Assembly: GCF_900217815.1 (NCBI RefSeq)
Contig: NZ_OBMT01000005.1
Location: 62,001 to 126,000, forward strand
Direction: 5' to 3'
Source of the DNA: Rhodobacter maris
Lineage (GTDB): Bacteria > Pseudomonadota > Alphaproteobacteria > Rhodobacterales > Rhodobacteraceae
Length of the DNA stretch: 64,000 nt
Position numbers and translations under genes: made by a program. The notes beneath the pieces are model-generated. The model saw only the letters and a list, made by a program, of their open reading frames with translations. It searched no databases and was not told the origin of the DNA. Below are positions 34,903 to 44,678 of the stretch, in pieces (the first letter of the stretch is position 1; each line of letters opens with the position of its first letter).

Positions 34903-34926
34903 AATTTTATTTTGACAACTAAAATT
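34903..34926. promoter_or_regulatory. Probable XylR operator overlapping the xyl promoter -35
   Basis: AATTTTA-N10-TAAAATT is a perfect 7-bp inverted repeat. The spacer contains TTGACA (34912-34917), a consensus -35 box, so a bound protein would block RNA polymerase. Its architecture resembles the Bacillus XylR operator (TTAGTTT-N11-AAACTAA, with a central TTTG..CAAC). It lies 70 bases before xylF. Confidence 0.65.
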
Positions 34927-34996
34927 AACAGGCTCATCCTGCGCTCATTCCGACGAATCCGTCGGGGGCCCTCGGGCCAAACTCTGGGAGGAGCAC

Positions 34997-36016
34997 ATGT
35001 ATAAAATTCTTCTGGCCGCCGTCGCGCTGACGGCAGGCCTGACCACCACGGCTTTTGCAGATATGACGGTCGGCGTGTCCTGGTCGAACTTCCAGGAAGA
35101 GCGCTGGAAAACCGATGAGGCGGCGATCAAGTCGGCGCTCGAAGCGGCGGGCGCCACCTATGTTTCGGCGGATGCGCAATCGTCTTCGGCCAAGCAACTC
35201 TCCGATATCGAATCGCTGATGGCGCAGGGCGTCGATGCGCTGATCGTGCTGGCGCAGGACACTGCGGCGATTGGCCCGGCGGTGCAGGCGGCGGCGGATG
35301 AAGGCATTCCGGTCATCGCCTATGACCGTCTGATCGAAGACCCCCGCGCCTTTTATCTGACGTTTGACAACGTCGAGGTGGGGCGGATGCAGGCGCGCGC
35401 CGTTTATGCGCTGGCGCCGAAGGGCAATTACGTGATGATCAAGGGCTCGCCCACCGATCCGAACGCCGATTTCCTGCGCGGCGGGCAACAGGAGGTGCTG
35501 CAGGCAGCGATTGACGCGGGCGATATCAAGATCGTTGGCGAGGCCTATACCGATGGCTGGCTGCCGGCGAATGCGCAGCGCAACATGGAACAGATCCTGA
35601 CCGCGAACGACAACCATGTCGACGCGGTGGTGGCTTCGAACGATGGCACCGCGGGCGGCGCCGTGGCGGCGCTTTCGGCACAGGGCATGGTGGTTCCGGT
35701 TTCGGGACAAGATGCTGATTTCGCAGCGCTGAACCGGGTGGCGCTTGGCACGCAGACGGTTTCGGTCTGGAAGGACTCGCGCGAGCTGGGCAAGGCCGCC
35801 GCGGAAATCGCGCTCGCGCTCGCCGGGGGTACCGATATGAAGTCGATCGAAGGCGCGACGGAATGGACCTCGCCTGCGGGCACCAAGATGACGGCGAAGT
35901 TCCTCGCCCCGGTGCCGATCACCAAAGACAATCTCGACGTGGTCGTCGATGCGGGCTGGATCCCGAAAGACACGCTTTGCCAGGGCGTGACGAACGGCCC
36001 GGCGCCCTGCAACTGA
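34997..36016 (+). CDS. xylF: XylF, D-xylose-binding periplasmic protein
   Basis: A 339-residue substrate-binding protein with signal peptide 1-21 ([19 protein letters not shown]). The mature part is of the ribose/xylose type: [64 protein letters not shown] and [16 protein letters not shown]. It captures D-xylose in the periplasm for Xyl[10 protein letters not shown] lies before the ATG. It is the first gene of the xyl operon; hairpins after it probably keep its mRNA abundant. Confidence 0.96.
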   Translation: MYKILLAAVALTAGLTTTAFADMTVGVSWSNFQEERWKTDEAAIKSALEAAGATYVSADAQSSSAKQLSDIESLMAQGVDALIVLAQDTAAIGPAVQAAADEGIPVIAYDRLIEDPRAFYLTFDNVEVGRMQARAVYALAPKGNYVMIKGSPTDPNADFLRGGQQEVLQAAIDAGDIKIVGEAYTDGWLPANAQRNMEQILTANDNHVDAVVASNDGTAGGAVAALSAQGMVVPVSGQDADFAALNRVALGTQTVSVWKDSRELGKAAAEIALALAGGTDMKSIEGATEWTSPAGTKMTAKFLAPVPITKDNLDVVVDAGWIPKDTLCQGVTNGPAPCN

Positions 36017-36026
36017 TGTGACGAAC

Positions 36027-36074
36027 GGGCGGCTCTGCGGGGCCGCCCTCCCGGCGGTGCCTGCGGGCGCCGCC
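36027..36074 (+). promoter_or_regulatory. Tandem hairpins between xylF and xylH
   Basis: Two GC-rich stem-loops lie side by side: GGGCGGC/GCCGCCC (36027-36048, 8-base loop) and GGCGGUGCC/GGCGCCGCC (36053-36074, 4-base loop). No U-run follows either. Such structures after a binding-protein gene typically attenuate or stabilise mRNA so that XylF exceeds the membrane proteins. Confidence 0.55.
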
Positions 36075-36099
36075 GCTTGACCCGTTAAAGGATGCTCCC

Positions 36100-37389
36100 A
36101 TGCATACCCCCGCTCCGCAGGAGGCGGCCCCGAAGCGCTCGCTCATGCAATCGCTTGAGCTCGACACGCGTCTTCTGGGCATGATCGGCGCCTTCGTCGT
36201 GATCTGCCTCGTTTTCAACCTGATCACCGACGGGCGGTTTCTGACCGCGCGCAACATCTTCAATCTCGCGATCCAGACTGTTTCGGTGGCGATCATGGCG
36301 ACGGGGATGGTCTTCGTGATCGTCACCCGCCATATCGACCTGTCGGTGGGCGCGGTGCTGGCGATCTGCTCGGCGGTGATGGGCGTGCTGCAGGTGCAGC
36401 TTCTGCCAGCCTATTTCGGGCTCGGCCATCCGGCGATCATGCCGCTCACGGTGCTGGGCGGGCTTGTCACCGGCGCAGTGATCGGCGCCTTCAACGGCTG
36501 GCTTGTCGGTTATCAGCGCATTCCGGCCTTCATCGTCACGCTGGGGGGGTTGCTGATCTGGCGCAACGTCGGCTGGTATCTGACCGATGGCCAGACGCTC
36601 GGCCCGCTTGACCAGACCTTCCGGCTTTTTGGCGGTGTCGAGGGCACGATGGGTTCGGCCATTTCCTGGGGGCTTGGCGCGCTCTTCTCCGTTCTTGCGG
36701 TTTTCGCGCTCTGGCGCGGGCGGCAGGCCAAGATCCGGCATGAATTCCCGGTCAAACCGCTCTGGGCCGAAGGGGCGATGATGGTGATTGCGGTGGGCGC
36801 GATCATGGGCCTTGTCGCGATCCTGAACAGCTACGAGATCCCGATCGGGCGGCTCAAACGCCAGTTCGAGGCGGCGGGCGAGACCATGCCCGTGGGCTAT
36901 GTCGATTATTATGGTCTGCCGATCTCGGTCTTGTTGCTGATCCTCATTGCCGTGGCGATGACGCTGATTGCACGCCGCACCCGCTTTGGGCGCTATGTCT
37001 TTGCGGCCGGCGGCAATCCCGATGCGGCCGAGCTTTCGGGCATCAACACCCGCATGCTGACGGTGAAGATCTTCATGCTGATGGGTGTGCTCTGCGCGAT
37101 TTCGGCGATGGTGGCGCAGGCGCGGCTTGCCAACCACACCAATGACATCGGCACGCTGGATGAGCTGCGCGTGATTGCGGCCGCCGTGATTGGCGGCACC
37201 GCGCTCGCTGGCGGCGTCGGCACGATCTATGGCGCGGTGCTCGGCGCGATCATCATGCAATCGCTGCAATCGGGCATGGCCATGGTGGGCGTGGATGCGC
37301 CGTTCCAGAACATCGTTGTGGGCGGCGTGCTCGTCCTCGCGGTCTGGATCGACATTCAGTACCGCAAGCGGACGGGAGAAAAGGTATGA
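36100..37389 (+). CDS. xylH: XylH, D-xylose ABC transporter permease
   Basis: A 429-residue permease with about ten transmembrane helices of the AraH/RbsC/XylH family. Hallmarks are [74 protein letters not shown] and [24 protein letters not shown]. It forms the channel for xylose import with XylG. The C-terminal stop overlaps the xylG ATG (ATGA). Confidence 0.95.
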   Translation: MHTPAPQEAAPKRSLMQSLELDTRLLGMIGAFVVICLVFNLITDGRFLTARNIFNLAIQTVSVAIMATGMVFVIVTRHIDLSVGAVLAICSAVMGVLQVQLLPAYFGLGHPAIMPLTVLGGLVTGAVIGAFNGWLVGYQRIPAFIVTLGGLLIWRNVGWYLTDGQTLGPLDQTFRLFGGVEGTMGSAISWGLGALFSVLAVFALWRGRQAKIRHEFPVKPLWAEGAMMVIAVGAIMGLVAILNSYEIPIGRLKRQFEAAGETMPVGYVDYYGLPISVLLLILIAVAMTLIARRTRFGRYVFAAGGNPDAAELSGINTRMLTVKIFMLMGVLCAISAMVAQARLANHTNDIGTLDELRVIAAAVIGGTALAGGVGTIYGAVLGAIIMQSLQSGMAMVGVDAPFQNIVVGGVLVLAVWIDIQYRKRTGEKV

Positions 37390-38147
37390 CGCGACAAGGC
37401 AAACCGCTCGTCGAGCTGCGCGACATCTCGATCGCCTTCGGCGGGATCAAGGCGGTCGATCACGTCACGATCGACCTTCATCCGGGCGAGGTGGTCGGGC
37501 TTCTGGGCCACAATGGTGCGGGCAAATCCACGCTGATCAAATGCCTCTCGGGCGCCTATCAGATGGACAGCGGCGCGATCTACATCAACGGCGAAAAGGC
37601 CGAGATCCGCAATCCGCGCGATGCGCGCCGTTACAATATCGAGACGATCTACCAGACCCTTGCGCTCGCCGATAACCTCGACGCCGCCTCGAACCTGTTT
37701 TTGGGCCGCGAACTGGTGACGCCCCTGGGCTTTGTGGACGATGCGCAGATGGAGGCCGAGACGCGCAAGATCATGGGCCGTCTCAACCCCAATTTCCGCA
37801 AATTCAAGGAGCCGGTGAAGGCGCTCTCGGGCGGGCAGCGGCAATCGGTGGCGATTGCGCGCGCGGTCTATTTCAATGCCAAGATCCTGATCATGGATGA
37901 GCCGACTGCGGCTCTGGGTCCGCATGAAACGCAGATGGTCGCGGAGCTGATCGAGGAGCTGAAAGCGCAGGGCCTCGGCATCTTCCTGATCGAGCATGAC
38001 ATCCACAACGTCATGAAGCTGTGCGACCGCGCCTCGGTGATGAAGAACGGCCAGCTTGTCGGCACGGTCGATGTGAAACAGGTCACGGATGAAGACATCC
38101 TCGGCATGATCATCCTTGGCAAGACGCCGGATCGGGGGATGGTTTGA
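37386..38147 (+). CDS. xylG: XylG, D-xylose ABC transporter ATPase (single domain)
   Basis: A 253-residue ATP-binding subunit: Walker [10 protein letters not shown] (41-49), Q-loop in ETIYQTLAL, signature [14 protein letters not shown], Walker [13 protein letters not shown], and H-loop FLIEHDIH. E. coli XylG has two fused ATPase domains (about 510 residues); this one has a single domain, so it probably works as a dimer, which is common in alphaproteobacteria. It overlaps both neighbours. Confidence 0.95.
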   Translation: MTRQGKPLVELRDISIAFGGIKAVDHVTIDLHPGEVVGLLGHNGAGKSTLIKCLSGAYQMDSGAIYINGEKAEIRNPRDARRYNIETIYQTLALADNLDAASNLFLGRELVTPLGFVDDAQMEAETRKIMGRLNPNFRKFKEPVKALSGGQRQSVAIARAVYFNAKILIMDEPTAALGPHETQMVAELIEELKAQGLGIFLIEHDIHNVMKLCDRASVMKNGQLVGTVDVKQVTDEDILGMIILGKTPDRGMV

Positions 38148-39583
38148 TGTATCTCGGCCTCGATCTGGGCACCTCCGGCCTCAAGGGGATTTTGATCAAT
38201 GAGGATCAGGAGGTGTTGGCCGAGGCCACCGCGCCCCTTTCGGTTGCCCGCCCGCAGCAGGGGTGGTCGGAACAGGCCCCGGCTGACTGGATCGGCGCCG
38301 CCGAGAAGGTGCTGAGCCAGCTTGCGGGGGCTGGGCTTGGCGGGCTCAGGGGCATCGGGCTCTCGGGGCAGATGCACGGGGCGGTGTTGCTCGATGGCGC
38401 CGATGACGTGCTGCGCCCCTGTATCTTGTGGAACGACACGCGCGCGCATGCCGAGGCGGCAGAGCTGGATGCGATGCCCGGTGTGCGTGCGCTTTCGGGC
38501 AATATCGTGTTTCCGGGCTTTACTGCGCCCAAGCTCGTCTGGCTTGCGCGCCATGAGCCCGGCGTGTTTGCGCGCGTGGCGAAGGTGCTTTTGCCCAAGG
38601 ATTATCTGCGGCTCTGGCTTACCGGCGAACATGTGGCGGAGATGTCTGATGCCGCCGGAACAAGCTGGCTCGACACCGGCAAGCGCGACTGGTCAGAGGC
38701 GCTGCTCACCGCCTCCGGCATGCAGCGCGCGCAGATGCCGCGGCTGGTGGAGGGCTCCGAGGTTTCGGGGCAGATCCGGCCCGAGCTTGCGCAGCGCTTT
38801 GGCATGCCGGCGGGGGTGGTGGTCGCGGGCGGCGGCGGTGACAATGCCGCCTCGGGCATCGGGGTTGGCGTGGTGAAAGCAGGGCAGGCTTTTGTCAGCC
38901 TTGGCACCTCGGGCGTGCTCTTTGCCGCCAACGATGGTTATCAGCCGGACCCTGAAACCGCCGTGCACACCTTTTGCCATGCGCTCCCCGGACGCTGGCA
39001 TCAGATGGGCGTGATCCTCGCCGCCACCGATGCGCTGAACTGGTTTGCCCGCCTGACGGGCACCAGCGCGCAGGATCTGACGGCGGATCTGGGCCCGCTC
39101 AAAGGGCCAGAAAAGACCCTGTTTCTGCCCTATCTGGGGGGCGAGCGCACGCCGCTCAACGATGCCGCGATCCGCGGCGCCTTCATCGGGCTTGCGCATG
39201 CAACCGACCGCGCGGCGGCCACGCGCGCCGTGCTTGAGGGCGTTAGCTTTGCCATTCGCGATTGCCGCGATGCGCTGGCCGCCACCGGCACCAGGATCGA
39301 GAGCCTGTTGGCCGTGGGCGGTGGGTCGAACTCGCGCCTTTGGTGCGCGATGATCGCCACCGCGCTCGGCACGCCCGTTTCCCTGCCCGTGGCGGGGGAT
39401 TTTGGCGGCGCCTTCGGCGCGGCCCGGCTTGGCCTGATGGCCGCCACCGGGGCGGGGGAAGAGATCGCCCATCCGCCCGCAATTTCTGCCGTGATAGAGC
39501 CTGATCGGGCACTTGAGGCGGCATTTGACGAAGGCCATGCCCGCTACCGTGCGGCGCAGGCCGCAATCCGAGGACTGACATGA
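38147..39583 (+). CDS. xylB: Xylulokinase
   Basis: A 478-residue FGGY-family kinase phosphorylating D-xylulose to xylulose-5-phosphate. Motifs: [20 protein letters not shown] (phosphate 1), [15 protein letters not shown] (substrate), [37 protein letters not shown] and [22 protein letters not shown] 38147 shares one base with the xylG stop (TGATG). It overlaps xylA by four bases. Confidence 0.95.
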   Translation: MYLGLDLGTSGLKGILINEDQEVLAEATAPLSVARPQQGWSEQAPADWIGAAEKVLSQLAGAGLGGLRGIGLSGQMHGAVLLDGADDVLRPCILWNDTRAHAEAAELDAMPGVRALSGNIVFPGFTAPKLVWLARHEPGVFARVAKVLLPKDYLRLWLTGEHVAEMSDAAGTSWLDTGKRDWSEALLTASGMQRAQMPRLVEGSEVSGQIRPELAQRFGMPAGVVVAGGGGDNAASGIGVGVVKAGQAFVSLGTSGVLFAANDGYQPDPETAVHTFCHALPGRWHQMGVILAATDALNWFARLTGTSAQDLTADLGPLKGPEKTLFLPYLGGERTPLNDAAIRGAFIGLAHATDRAAATRAVLEGVSFAIRDCRDALAATGTRIESLLAVGGGSNSRLWCAMIATALGTPVSLPVAGDFGGAFGAARLGLMAATGAGEEIAHPPAISAVIEPDRALEAAFDEGHARYRAAQAAIRGLT

Positions 39584-40881
39584 CCGATTTCTTCAAGGGT
39601 ATCCCCCAGATCCGCTACGAGGGGCCGCAGACGACGAACGAGTTCGCCTTCCGCCACTACAACCCCGAAGAGGTCGTGGCGGGCAAGACGCTGGCAGAAC
39701 ATCTGCGCTTTGCGATTGCATGGTGGCACAGCTTTGCCTGGCCGGGGGGCGACCCGTTTGGCGGGCAGACCTTGCAGCGCCCGTGGTTTGGCGACACGCT
39801 CGATCTGGCGAAGCTCAAGGCCGATGTCGCGTTCGAGATGTTCGACATTCTGCAGGCGCCGTTCTTCTGCTTTCATGATGCCGACATCCGCCCCGAGGGG
39901 AAGGATTTTGCCGAAAACACCCGCAACTTGAAAACCATCGTCGATTACATCGGCGAGAAGATGACGGGCTCGAACACGAAGCTCCTTTGGGGCACGGCGA
40001 ACCTGTTCAGCCATCGCCGCTTCATGTCTGGCGCGGCGACCAACCCGGACCCGGAGGTGTTTGCCTGGTCGGCGGCAACGGTGAAAACCTGCATGGATGC
40101 GACGCTGCAGCTTGGCGGGCAGAACTATGTGCTCTGGGGCGGGCGCGAGGGCTATGAGACACTGCTCAACACCGACCTGACGCAAGAGGCTGAACATGCC
40201 GGGCGGTTTTTGCAGATGGTGGTCGAGTACAAGCACAAGATCGGTTTCAAGGGCGCGATCCTGATCGAGCCGAAGCCGCAGGAGCCCTCCAAGCATCAAT
40301 ATGATTACGATGTGGCGACCGTCTACGGCTTCCTCAAGCGGTTCGGGCTTGAGGGCGAGGTGAAGGTGAATATCGAACAGGGCCATGCGATTTTGGCCGG
40401 TCACAGCTTCGAACATGAGCTGGCGCTGGCGGCCTCGCTTGGTATCTTCGGCTCGATCGACATGAACCGCAACGATTACCAATCCGGCTGGGATACCGAC
40501 CAGTTCCCCGATTCCGTGCCGGAGATGGCGCGTGCCTATTACGAGGTGCTGCGTGCGGGGGGCTTCACCACCGGCGGCACGAACTTCGACGCGAAAATCC
40601 GCCGCCAGTCGCTCGACCCGGAAGACCTGATCCTCGCCCATGTGGGGGCGATGGATGTCTGCGCCCGCGCGCTCAAGGCCGCGGCGGCGGCCCTGGAAGA
40701 TGGCGGGCTCGAGGCGCAGCGGCGCGCGCGTTATGCCGGCTGGGAGACGGCCGAGGCAAAAGCGATGCTCGGCTCCGATCTCGCCAGCATCGAGGCGATG
40801 GTGCGCGAGAAAGGGATCAACCCCGAGCCGCGCTCTGGCCGGCAGGAACGGCTCGAAAACCTCTGGAACCGCTTCGTCTGA
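39580..40881 (+). CDS. xylA: Xylose isomerase
   Basis: A 433-residue metal-dependent isomerase (D-xylose to D-xylulose), family II by length. The catalytic His and Asp lie in [13 protein letters not shown] (H99, D100); other signatures are [71 protein letters not shown] and [19 protein letters not shown]. It is the last gene of the operon, followed by a terminator. Confidence 0.97.
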   Translation: MTDFFKGIPQIRYEGPQTTNEFAFRHYNPEEVVAGKTLAEHLRFAIAWWHSFAWPGGDPFGGQTLQRPWFGDTLDLAKLKADVAFEMFDILQAPFFCFHDADIRPEGKDFAENTRNLKTIVDYIGEKMTGSNTKLLWGTANLFSHRRFMSGAATNPDPEVFAWSAATVKTCMDATLQLGGQNYVLWGGREGYETLLNTDLTQEAEHAGRFLQMVVEYKHKIGFKGAILIEPKPQEPSKHQYDYDVATVYGFLKRFGLEGEVKVNIEQGHAILAGHSFEHELALAASLGIFGSIDMNRNDYQSGWDTDQFPDSVPEMARAYYEVLRAGGFTTGGTNFDAKIRRQSLDPEDLILAHVGAMDVCARALKAAAAALEDGGLEAQRRARYAGWETAEAKAMLGSDLASIEAMVREKGINPEPRSGRQERLENLWNRFV

Positions 40882-40890
40882 AGCAGGATC

Positions 40891-40914
40891 GGGCCGCCGC
40901 GAGGCGGCCCTTTC
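40891..40914 (+). terminator. Terminator after xylA
   Basis: Perfect 8-bp stem GGGCCGCC/GGCGGCCC with a GCGA loop, then TTTC, nine bases after the xylA stop. The end of the T-run is also the stop codon of the convergent ABC permease. Confidence 0.75.
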
Positions 40915-42049
40915 AATCCAGCGTCTGGCGGAACCGGCTCAGCGCCAGCGCCGAGAAGGCAAGCGCAAAGCCGGTGAGGATGATGAGCGGTTGCGCCACG
41001 TCCGTAACCCCCGCGCCTTTCAGCATCACCGCCCGCACGAGGCGCAAAAAATGCGTGAGCGGCAGCGCCTCGCCGATCCATTGCGCCCAGGTGGGCATGC
41101 CCCGAAACGGGAACATGAAGCCCGAGAGCATGATCGAGGGCAGGAAGAAAAAGAAGGTGAGCTGCATCGCCTGCATCTGCGTGCGCGCGAGCGTCGAGAA
41201 CACATAGCCCAAAACCACAAGCGCCATCACGAAGATCAGCACGCCCAGAAGCAACAGCCCGAGGCTGCCGACGAAGGGCACGCCGAAAAGCAGCTTGGCC
41301 GCAGTGAGCACAACGAGCACCTGTACCGCGCCAACGACGAAATAGGGCAGCACCTTGCCCAGCATCACTTCGATCGGCGTCACCGGCATGGAGAGCAGGT
41401 TTTCCATCGTGCCGCGCTCGGTCTCGCGGGTGAGCGCCATCGCCGTCATCATCACCATCGTCATTTGCAAGATCACGCCCAGAAGGCCGGGGACGATGTT
41501 GTATTGCGTGATGCCCTCCGGGTTGTAGCGGCGATGCACGACCACATCGACCTGGCGGGCTTGTTGTGCTTGCGTTTCCGCCTCTGTGCCCGCCTCGCGG
41601 GTGAGCGCCTGCCGGGCGAGCGTGCCGAGGGTGGAAATCGCGCCCGAAGCAACGGCGGGGTCACTCGCATCCGCCTCGATCAGGATCTGCGGGCTGTCGC
41701 CGCGCAACACCTTGGCGCCGAAATCGGTGGGTAGGGTGACGACGAAGCTCACCTCGCCCCGCGTGATCAGCGCCTCTCCCTCGGCGGCGGAAACGTAGGG
41801 GTGGGTGAAGCGGTAGTAACCCGTCACCTCCAGCGCGCTCACCATGGCGCGGGCGAAACGGTCTTCGGGCGTGGCGACAAGCGCGGCGGGCAGGCCCTTG
41901 GGGTCGCTGTTGATGGCAAAGCCGAACAGGAAAAGCTGCATCAGCGGCACGCCCAGCATCATCGCAAAGGTGATCCGGTCGCGGCGCATCTGCACCGCCT
42001 CCTTGGCGATGATGGAGAAAAGGCGGCGGAATGACAAAAACCGGCTCAT
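40913..42049 (-). CDS. ABC-2 family exporter permease (YbhR/YbhS-like)
   Basis: A 378-residue permease: one N-terminal helix (MLGVPLMQLFLFGFAINSDP), a large periplasmic domain (about 55-170) and five helices in the C-terminal half, with the ABC-2 segment LLSMPVTPIEVMLGKVLPYFVVG and LPSIMLSGFMFPFRGMP. The E. coli Ybh system has two permeases; only one is present here, so it may homodimerise. The ATG overlaps the stop of the ATPase gene. The cargo is unknown, probably a drug or toxic compound. Confidence 0.88.
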   Translation of the reverse strand: MSRFLSFRRLFSIIAKEAVQMRRDRITFAMMLGVPLMQLFLFGFAINSDPKGLPAALVATPEDRFARAMVSALEVTGYYRFTHPYVSAAEGEALITRGEVSFVVTLPTDFGAKVLRGDSPQILIEADASDPAVASGAISTLGTLARQALTREAGTEAETQAQQARQVDVVVHRRYNPEGITQYNIVPGLLGVILQMTMVMMTAMALTRETERGTMENLLSMPVTPIEVMLGKVLPYFVVGAVQVLVVLTAAKLLFGVPFVGSLGLLLLGVLIFVMALVVLGYVFSTLARTQMQAMQLTFFFFLPSIMLSGFMFPFRGMPTWAQWIGEALPLTHFLRLVRAVMLKGAGVTDVAQPLIILTGFALAFSALALSRFRQTLD

Positions 42050-42966
42050 GACATGTTGTCCTGCGCAGCGCCCATGAGCTGGATGAACACATCCTCAAGC
42101 CCGGTCTCGGCGGGAATGAGCCGGGCGCCGGTCTCCGCCGCCACGGCTTCGGCCGCGCGCCTTAGTGCCGCGCCATTGGCGCCGATCACATGCAGATCGG
42201 TGCCATAGGGGGCGACCTGATCCACGCCGGGCTGGCCTCTGAGCCGCTTTTGCGCCGCCACGATGTCTCCGCCGCGCAAGATCACCGTGGTCAGCCCGGC
42301 ATGCGCCACCACTTCCGCCACCGTGCCATGGCTGATCAGCCGCCCGTAGGAGATGTAATTGATGCGGTGGCAGCGCTCGGCCTCATCCATGTAATGGGTG
42401 GAGACAAGCACGGTCAGCCCCTCCGCCGCGCGCTCGTGAATTTCGTCCCAGAAGTCACGCCGCGCCTTCGGGTCGACGCCGGCGGTGGGTTCGTCGAGCA
42501 TCAAGAGCTTCGGGCGGTGCATGATGCAGGCGGCAAGCGCGAGGCGTTGCTTCCAGCCGCCCGAAAGCGCGCCCGCAAGCTGGTGTTTGCGCGACGTTAG
42601 GCCAAGGTCCGCGAGCGCCTGCGCCACCGCGCCCTTTTCCAGCCCGTAAACCCCCGCGACAAAGCGCAGGTTCTCCTCGATTGTCAGGTCTTCGTAAAAG
42701 CTGAAGCGCTGGGTCATGTAACCCACCTCGCGCTTGATCGCGCGCTGGGCGCGCAAAATGTCATGGCCGAGCACTTTGCCGCTGCCGCCATCGGGGGTGA
42801 GCAACCCGCACATCATGCGGATTGTCGTTGTTTTCCCCGAGCCGTTCGGGCCGAGGAAGCCGACGATCTCGCCCGGCGCGACCTCCATCGAGACGTGATC
42901 GACCACGGTGCGGCTGCCATAGACCTTCACCAGATCGGTGACGGTGATAGCGGGCGGGGCACTCAC
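42046..42966 (-). CDS. ABC exporter ATP-binding protein (YbhF-like half)
   Basis: A 306-residue ATPase: Walker A GPNGSGKTT, Q-loop GYMTQRFSFYEDLT, signature LSGGWKQRLALAA, Walker B LLMLDEPTAGVDPKAR, H-loop VSTHYMDEAERC, with a C-terminal extension. GTG 42966 is chosen because it overlaps the hlyD stop (GTGA) and gives the normal start SAPPAITVTDLVKVYG; the long frame upstream lies inside hlyD. It powers the exporter with the permease at 40.9 kb. Confidence 0.9.
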   Translation of the reverse strand: MSAPPAITVTDLVKVYGSRTVVDHVSMEVAPGEIVGFLGPNGSGKTTTIRMMCGLLTPDGGSGKVLGHDILRAQRAIKREVGYMTQRFSFYEDLTIEENLRFVAGVYGLEKGAVAQALADLGLTSRKHQLAGALSGGWKQRLALAACIMHRPKLLMLDEPTAGVDPKARRDFWDEIHERAAEGLTVLVSTHYMDEAERCHRINYISYGRLISHGTVAEVVAHAGLTTVILRGGDIVAAQKRLRGQPGVDQVAPYGTDLHVIGANGAALRRAAEAVAAETGARLIPAETGLEDVFIQLMGAAQDNMS

Positions 42967-43910
42967 GGCGCCGCCTCGGCGCGGGTGACATCGACGATCT
43001 GGCCGGGCTTGAGCGCGGCCGCGCCTATCGGGCGTGCCTCGACCAGATAGACGAGCTTTTGCCGGTTCTGCAGCGAATAGATCACCGGCGGCGTGAATTC
43101 CGGCCCCTCGGCAATATAGCTCACCTCGGCGCGCAGCCCCGGGGCGCAGCCGTCGCATTGGACGGCGAGCTTCGTGCCGGGCCGGATTGAGGCGATGTCT
43201 GCCTCATCGACATAAAGGCGCAGCGTCACGGCCGCATCCGGGAGCAATGTGAGCACCGGCGCGCTGGGTCCGGCCATTTCGCCGGGGTAAAGGAGCAGGT
43301 CTGAAATCACCCCGTCAGTCGGGGCGGTCAGGGTGCGCTTGCCAAGCGCCCATTCGGCCCGGGCCAGATCGGCACGCGCCCCGCGCACCGAAGCCTCGGC
43401 CGCGGCGATTTCGGCCGGGCGGGCGGGCAGGGCCGCAACGGCAAGGTTCGCCTCCGCCTCTGCAAGACTTGCACGGGCAACATTGAGCGCGGTTTCGGCA
43501 TCATCGCTGTCGGCTTTGGTGGCCGTGCCGCGAGCGGCCAGCGCCGAGGTGCGCGCAGCCGTGCGCTCGGCCTCGGCGAGCTTCGCTTGCGCTGAGGAGC
43601 GCGCGGCCTCCATCACCCGGATCTCTTCCGGCCGCTTGCCTTCCTTGAGATCGGCAAGCTGGCTTTCGGCCTGCGCCAGCGCCGCGCTGGCCTGGTCGAG
43701 CGCAATCTGCGCGTCGCGGTCTTCCTGCCGCGCGAGCACGGCACCCGCCGCAACCCGCTCGCCCCGCGTTACCGCAAGGCTTTTCACCTCGGCCACCGCG
43801 ACCGGAGCCAGCGCACGGTGTTCCCCCTCGACATAACCGGTGCCAAGCGTGGCCGGGGTGGCGCAAGCGGTGAACAGCGACGCGATCAACGGCAGCGAAC
43901 AAAGGCTCAT
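42963..43910 (-). CDS. HlyD/YbhG-type periplasmic adaptor, probable lipoprotein
   Basis: A 315-residue membrane fusion protein. The N-terminus MSLCSLPLIASLFTAC has a lipobox-like end (Cys16). It is followed by a biotinyl-lipoyl half, a long coiled-coil hairpin (about 65-175, rich in Ala, Glu, Lys) and the second lipoyl half with LGKRTLTAPTDGVISDLLLYPGEMAGP. It would link the inner-membrane ABC complex to an outer-membrane channel not encoded here. It overlaps tetR and the ATPase gene by four bases each. Confidence 0.88.
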   Translation of the reverse strand: MSLCSLPLIASLFTACATPATLGTGYVEGEHRALAPVAVAEVKSLAVTRGERVAAGAVLARQEDRDAQIALDQASAALAQAESQLADLKEGKRPEEIRVMEAARSSAQAKLAEAERTAARTSALAARGTATKADSDDAETALNVARASLAEAEANLAVAALPARPAEIAAAEASVRGARADLARAEWALGKRTLTAPTDGVISDLLLYPGEMAGPSAPVLTLLPDAAVTLRLYVDEADIASIRPGTKLAVQCDGCAPGLRAEVSYIAEGPEFTPPVIYSLQNRQKLVYLVEARPIGAAALKPGQIVDVTRAEAAP

Positions 43911-44569
43911 GCCGGGGTCCTCCGGTCCAGCGCGATCAGCGCGGAGATATTTGACTTCAGGATCTTCACGATGGCTTCGGCTTCTGCAGGGCCGATTTCG
44001 GCCCAGCCCATGCGGCGCTTCACCACCGGCGCGCCGATGCGGAAATAAAGGATCTGGCCAAGCGCGCTGAAGATCATCAGCCGGGTTTCGGGCGCTTCGG
44101 CGGGGGCGCCGGTGGCCGCCTGCCAGATCCGGCAGAGCCGCCCATGCGCGGGGCCCACGAGCCGCTCATAGAAGATGTCGAGCCCGGCGCCGCCCTCGGC
44201 CACTTCGCGCAGGATGAAGGCGACGAGCGGCTGCATCGCGTGATCGGCCACCATATGCGCGGCGAAGCGCTCGACGATGGCAAGGATCAGCGCTTCGGCG
44301 GCCGCGGGGGTTTCAGGTTCGGGCAGGGCATCAAGCGCGAGCAAGGCGCTCATATGCGCGGCAAAGGCCTGCGCGCAGGCCTGCCGCAAGCCTTCCTTGG
44401 AGCCGAAATGATAGGCGATGGAGGCGACATTGGTCTGCGCCGCGGCGGCAATCTCGCGCGTCGAAGTGGCGCCAAAGCCTTTCTGGCCGAAGCAGGCGAT
44501 GGCGGCGCGCAACAGCGCCCCGGCGGTGCCGGGATCGTCGAGGGGGATGGAGTGGGTTTGCTCGATCAT
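43907..44569 (-). CDS. TetR-family regulator (CecR/YbiH-like)
   Basis: A 220-residue regulator with an N-terminal TetR helix-turn-helix (about 14-60, AGALLRAAIACFGQKGFGATSTREIAAAAQTNVASIAYHFGSKEGL) and a DUF1956-type C-terminal domain as in E. coli CecR, which controls the ybhGFSR exporter. The same gene order (tetR-adaptor-ATPase-permease) with 4-base overlaps makes this the operon's own regulator. A perfect palindrome lies 13 bases upstream of its start. Confidence 0.9.
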   Translation of the reverse strand: MIEQTHSIPLDDPGTAGALLRAAIACFGQKGFGATSTREIAAAAQTNVASIAYHFGSKEGLRQACAQAFAAHMSALLALDALPEPETPAAAEALILAIVERFAAHMVADHAMQPLVAFILREVAEGGAGLDIFYERLVGPAHGRLCRIWQAATGAPAEAPETRLMIFSALGQILYFRIGAPVVKRRMGWAEIGPAEAEAIVKILKSNISALIALDRRTPA

Positions 44570-44581
44570 GCCGCAAATTCA

Positions 44582-44595
44582 ATCAAACGTTTGAT
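44582..44595. promoter_or_regulatory. Palindromic operator of the TetR-exporter operon
   Basis: ATCAAACGTTTGAT is a perfect 14-bp palindrome just upstream of the tetR start and is the natural autoregulatory site. Confidence 0.65.
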
Positions 44596-44621
44596 CAAGT
44601 CAAGCGTGATGGCGCTTTGCG

Positions 44622-44655
44622 GCAAACGAAACCGATCCGGCCGGAGCCGGATCGG
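44622..44655 (-). terminator. Terminator after flgI
   Basis: A perfect 10-bp stem (CCGATCCGGC/GCCGGATCGG) with a 4-base loop; on the minus strand it is followed by TTTCGTTT. It ends the motB-flgI run, 24 bases beyond the flgI stop. Confidence 0.65.
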
Positions 44656-44678
44656 CGCAAAAGCTCCTGCGGGTGGGC

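Noticed and set aside
39301-39510. AGAGCCTGTTG and ATAGAGCCTGA in xylB as further copies of the dispersed motif
   Set aside because: Only half of the motif matches, and ordinary Glu-Ser-Leu or Glu-Pro codons explain them.
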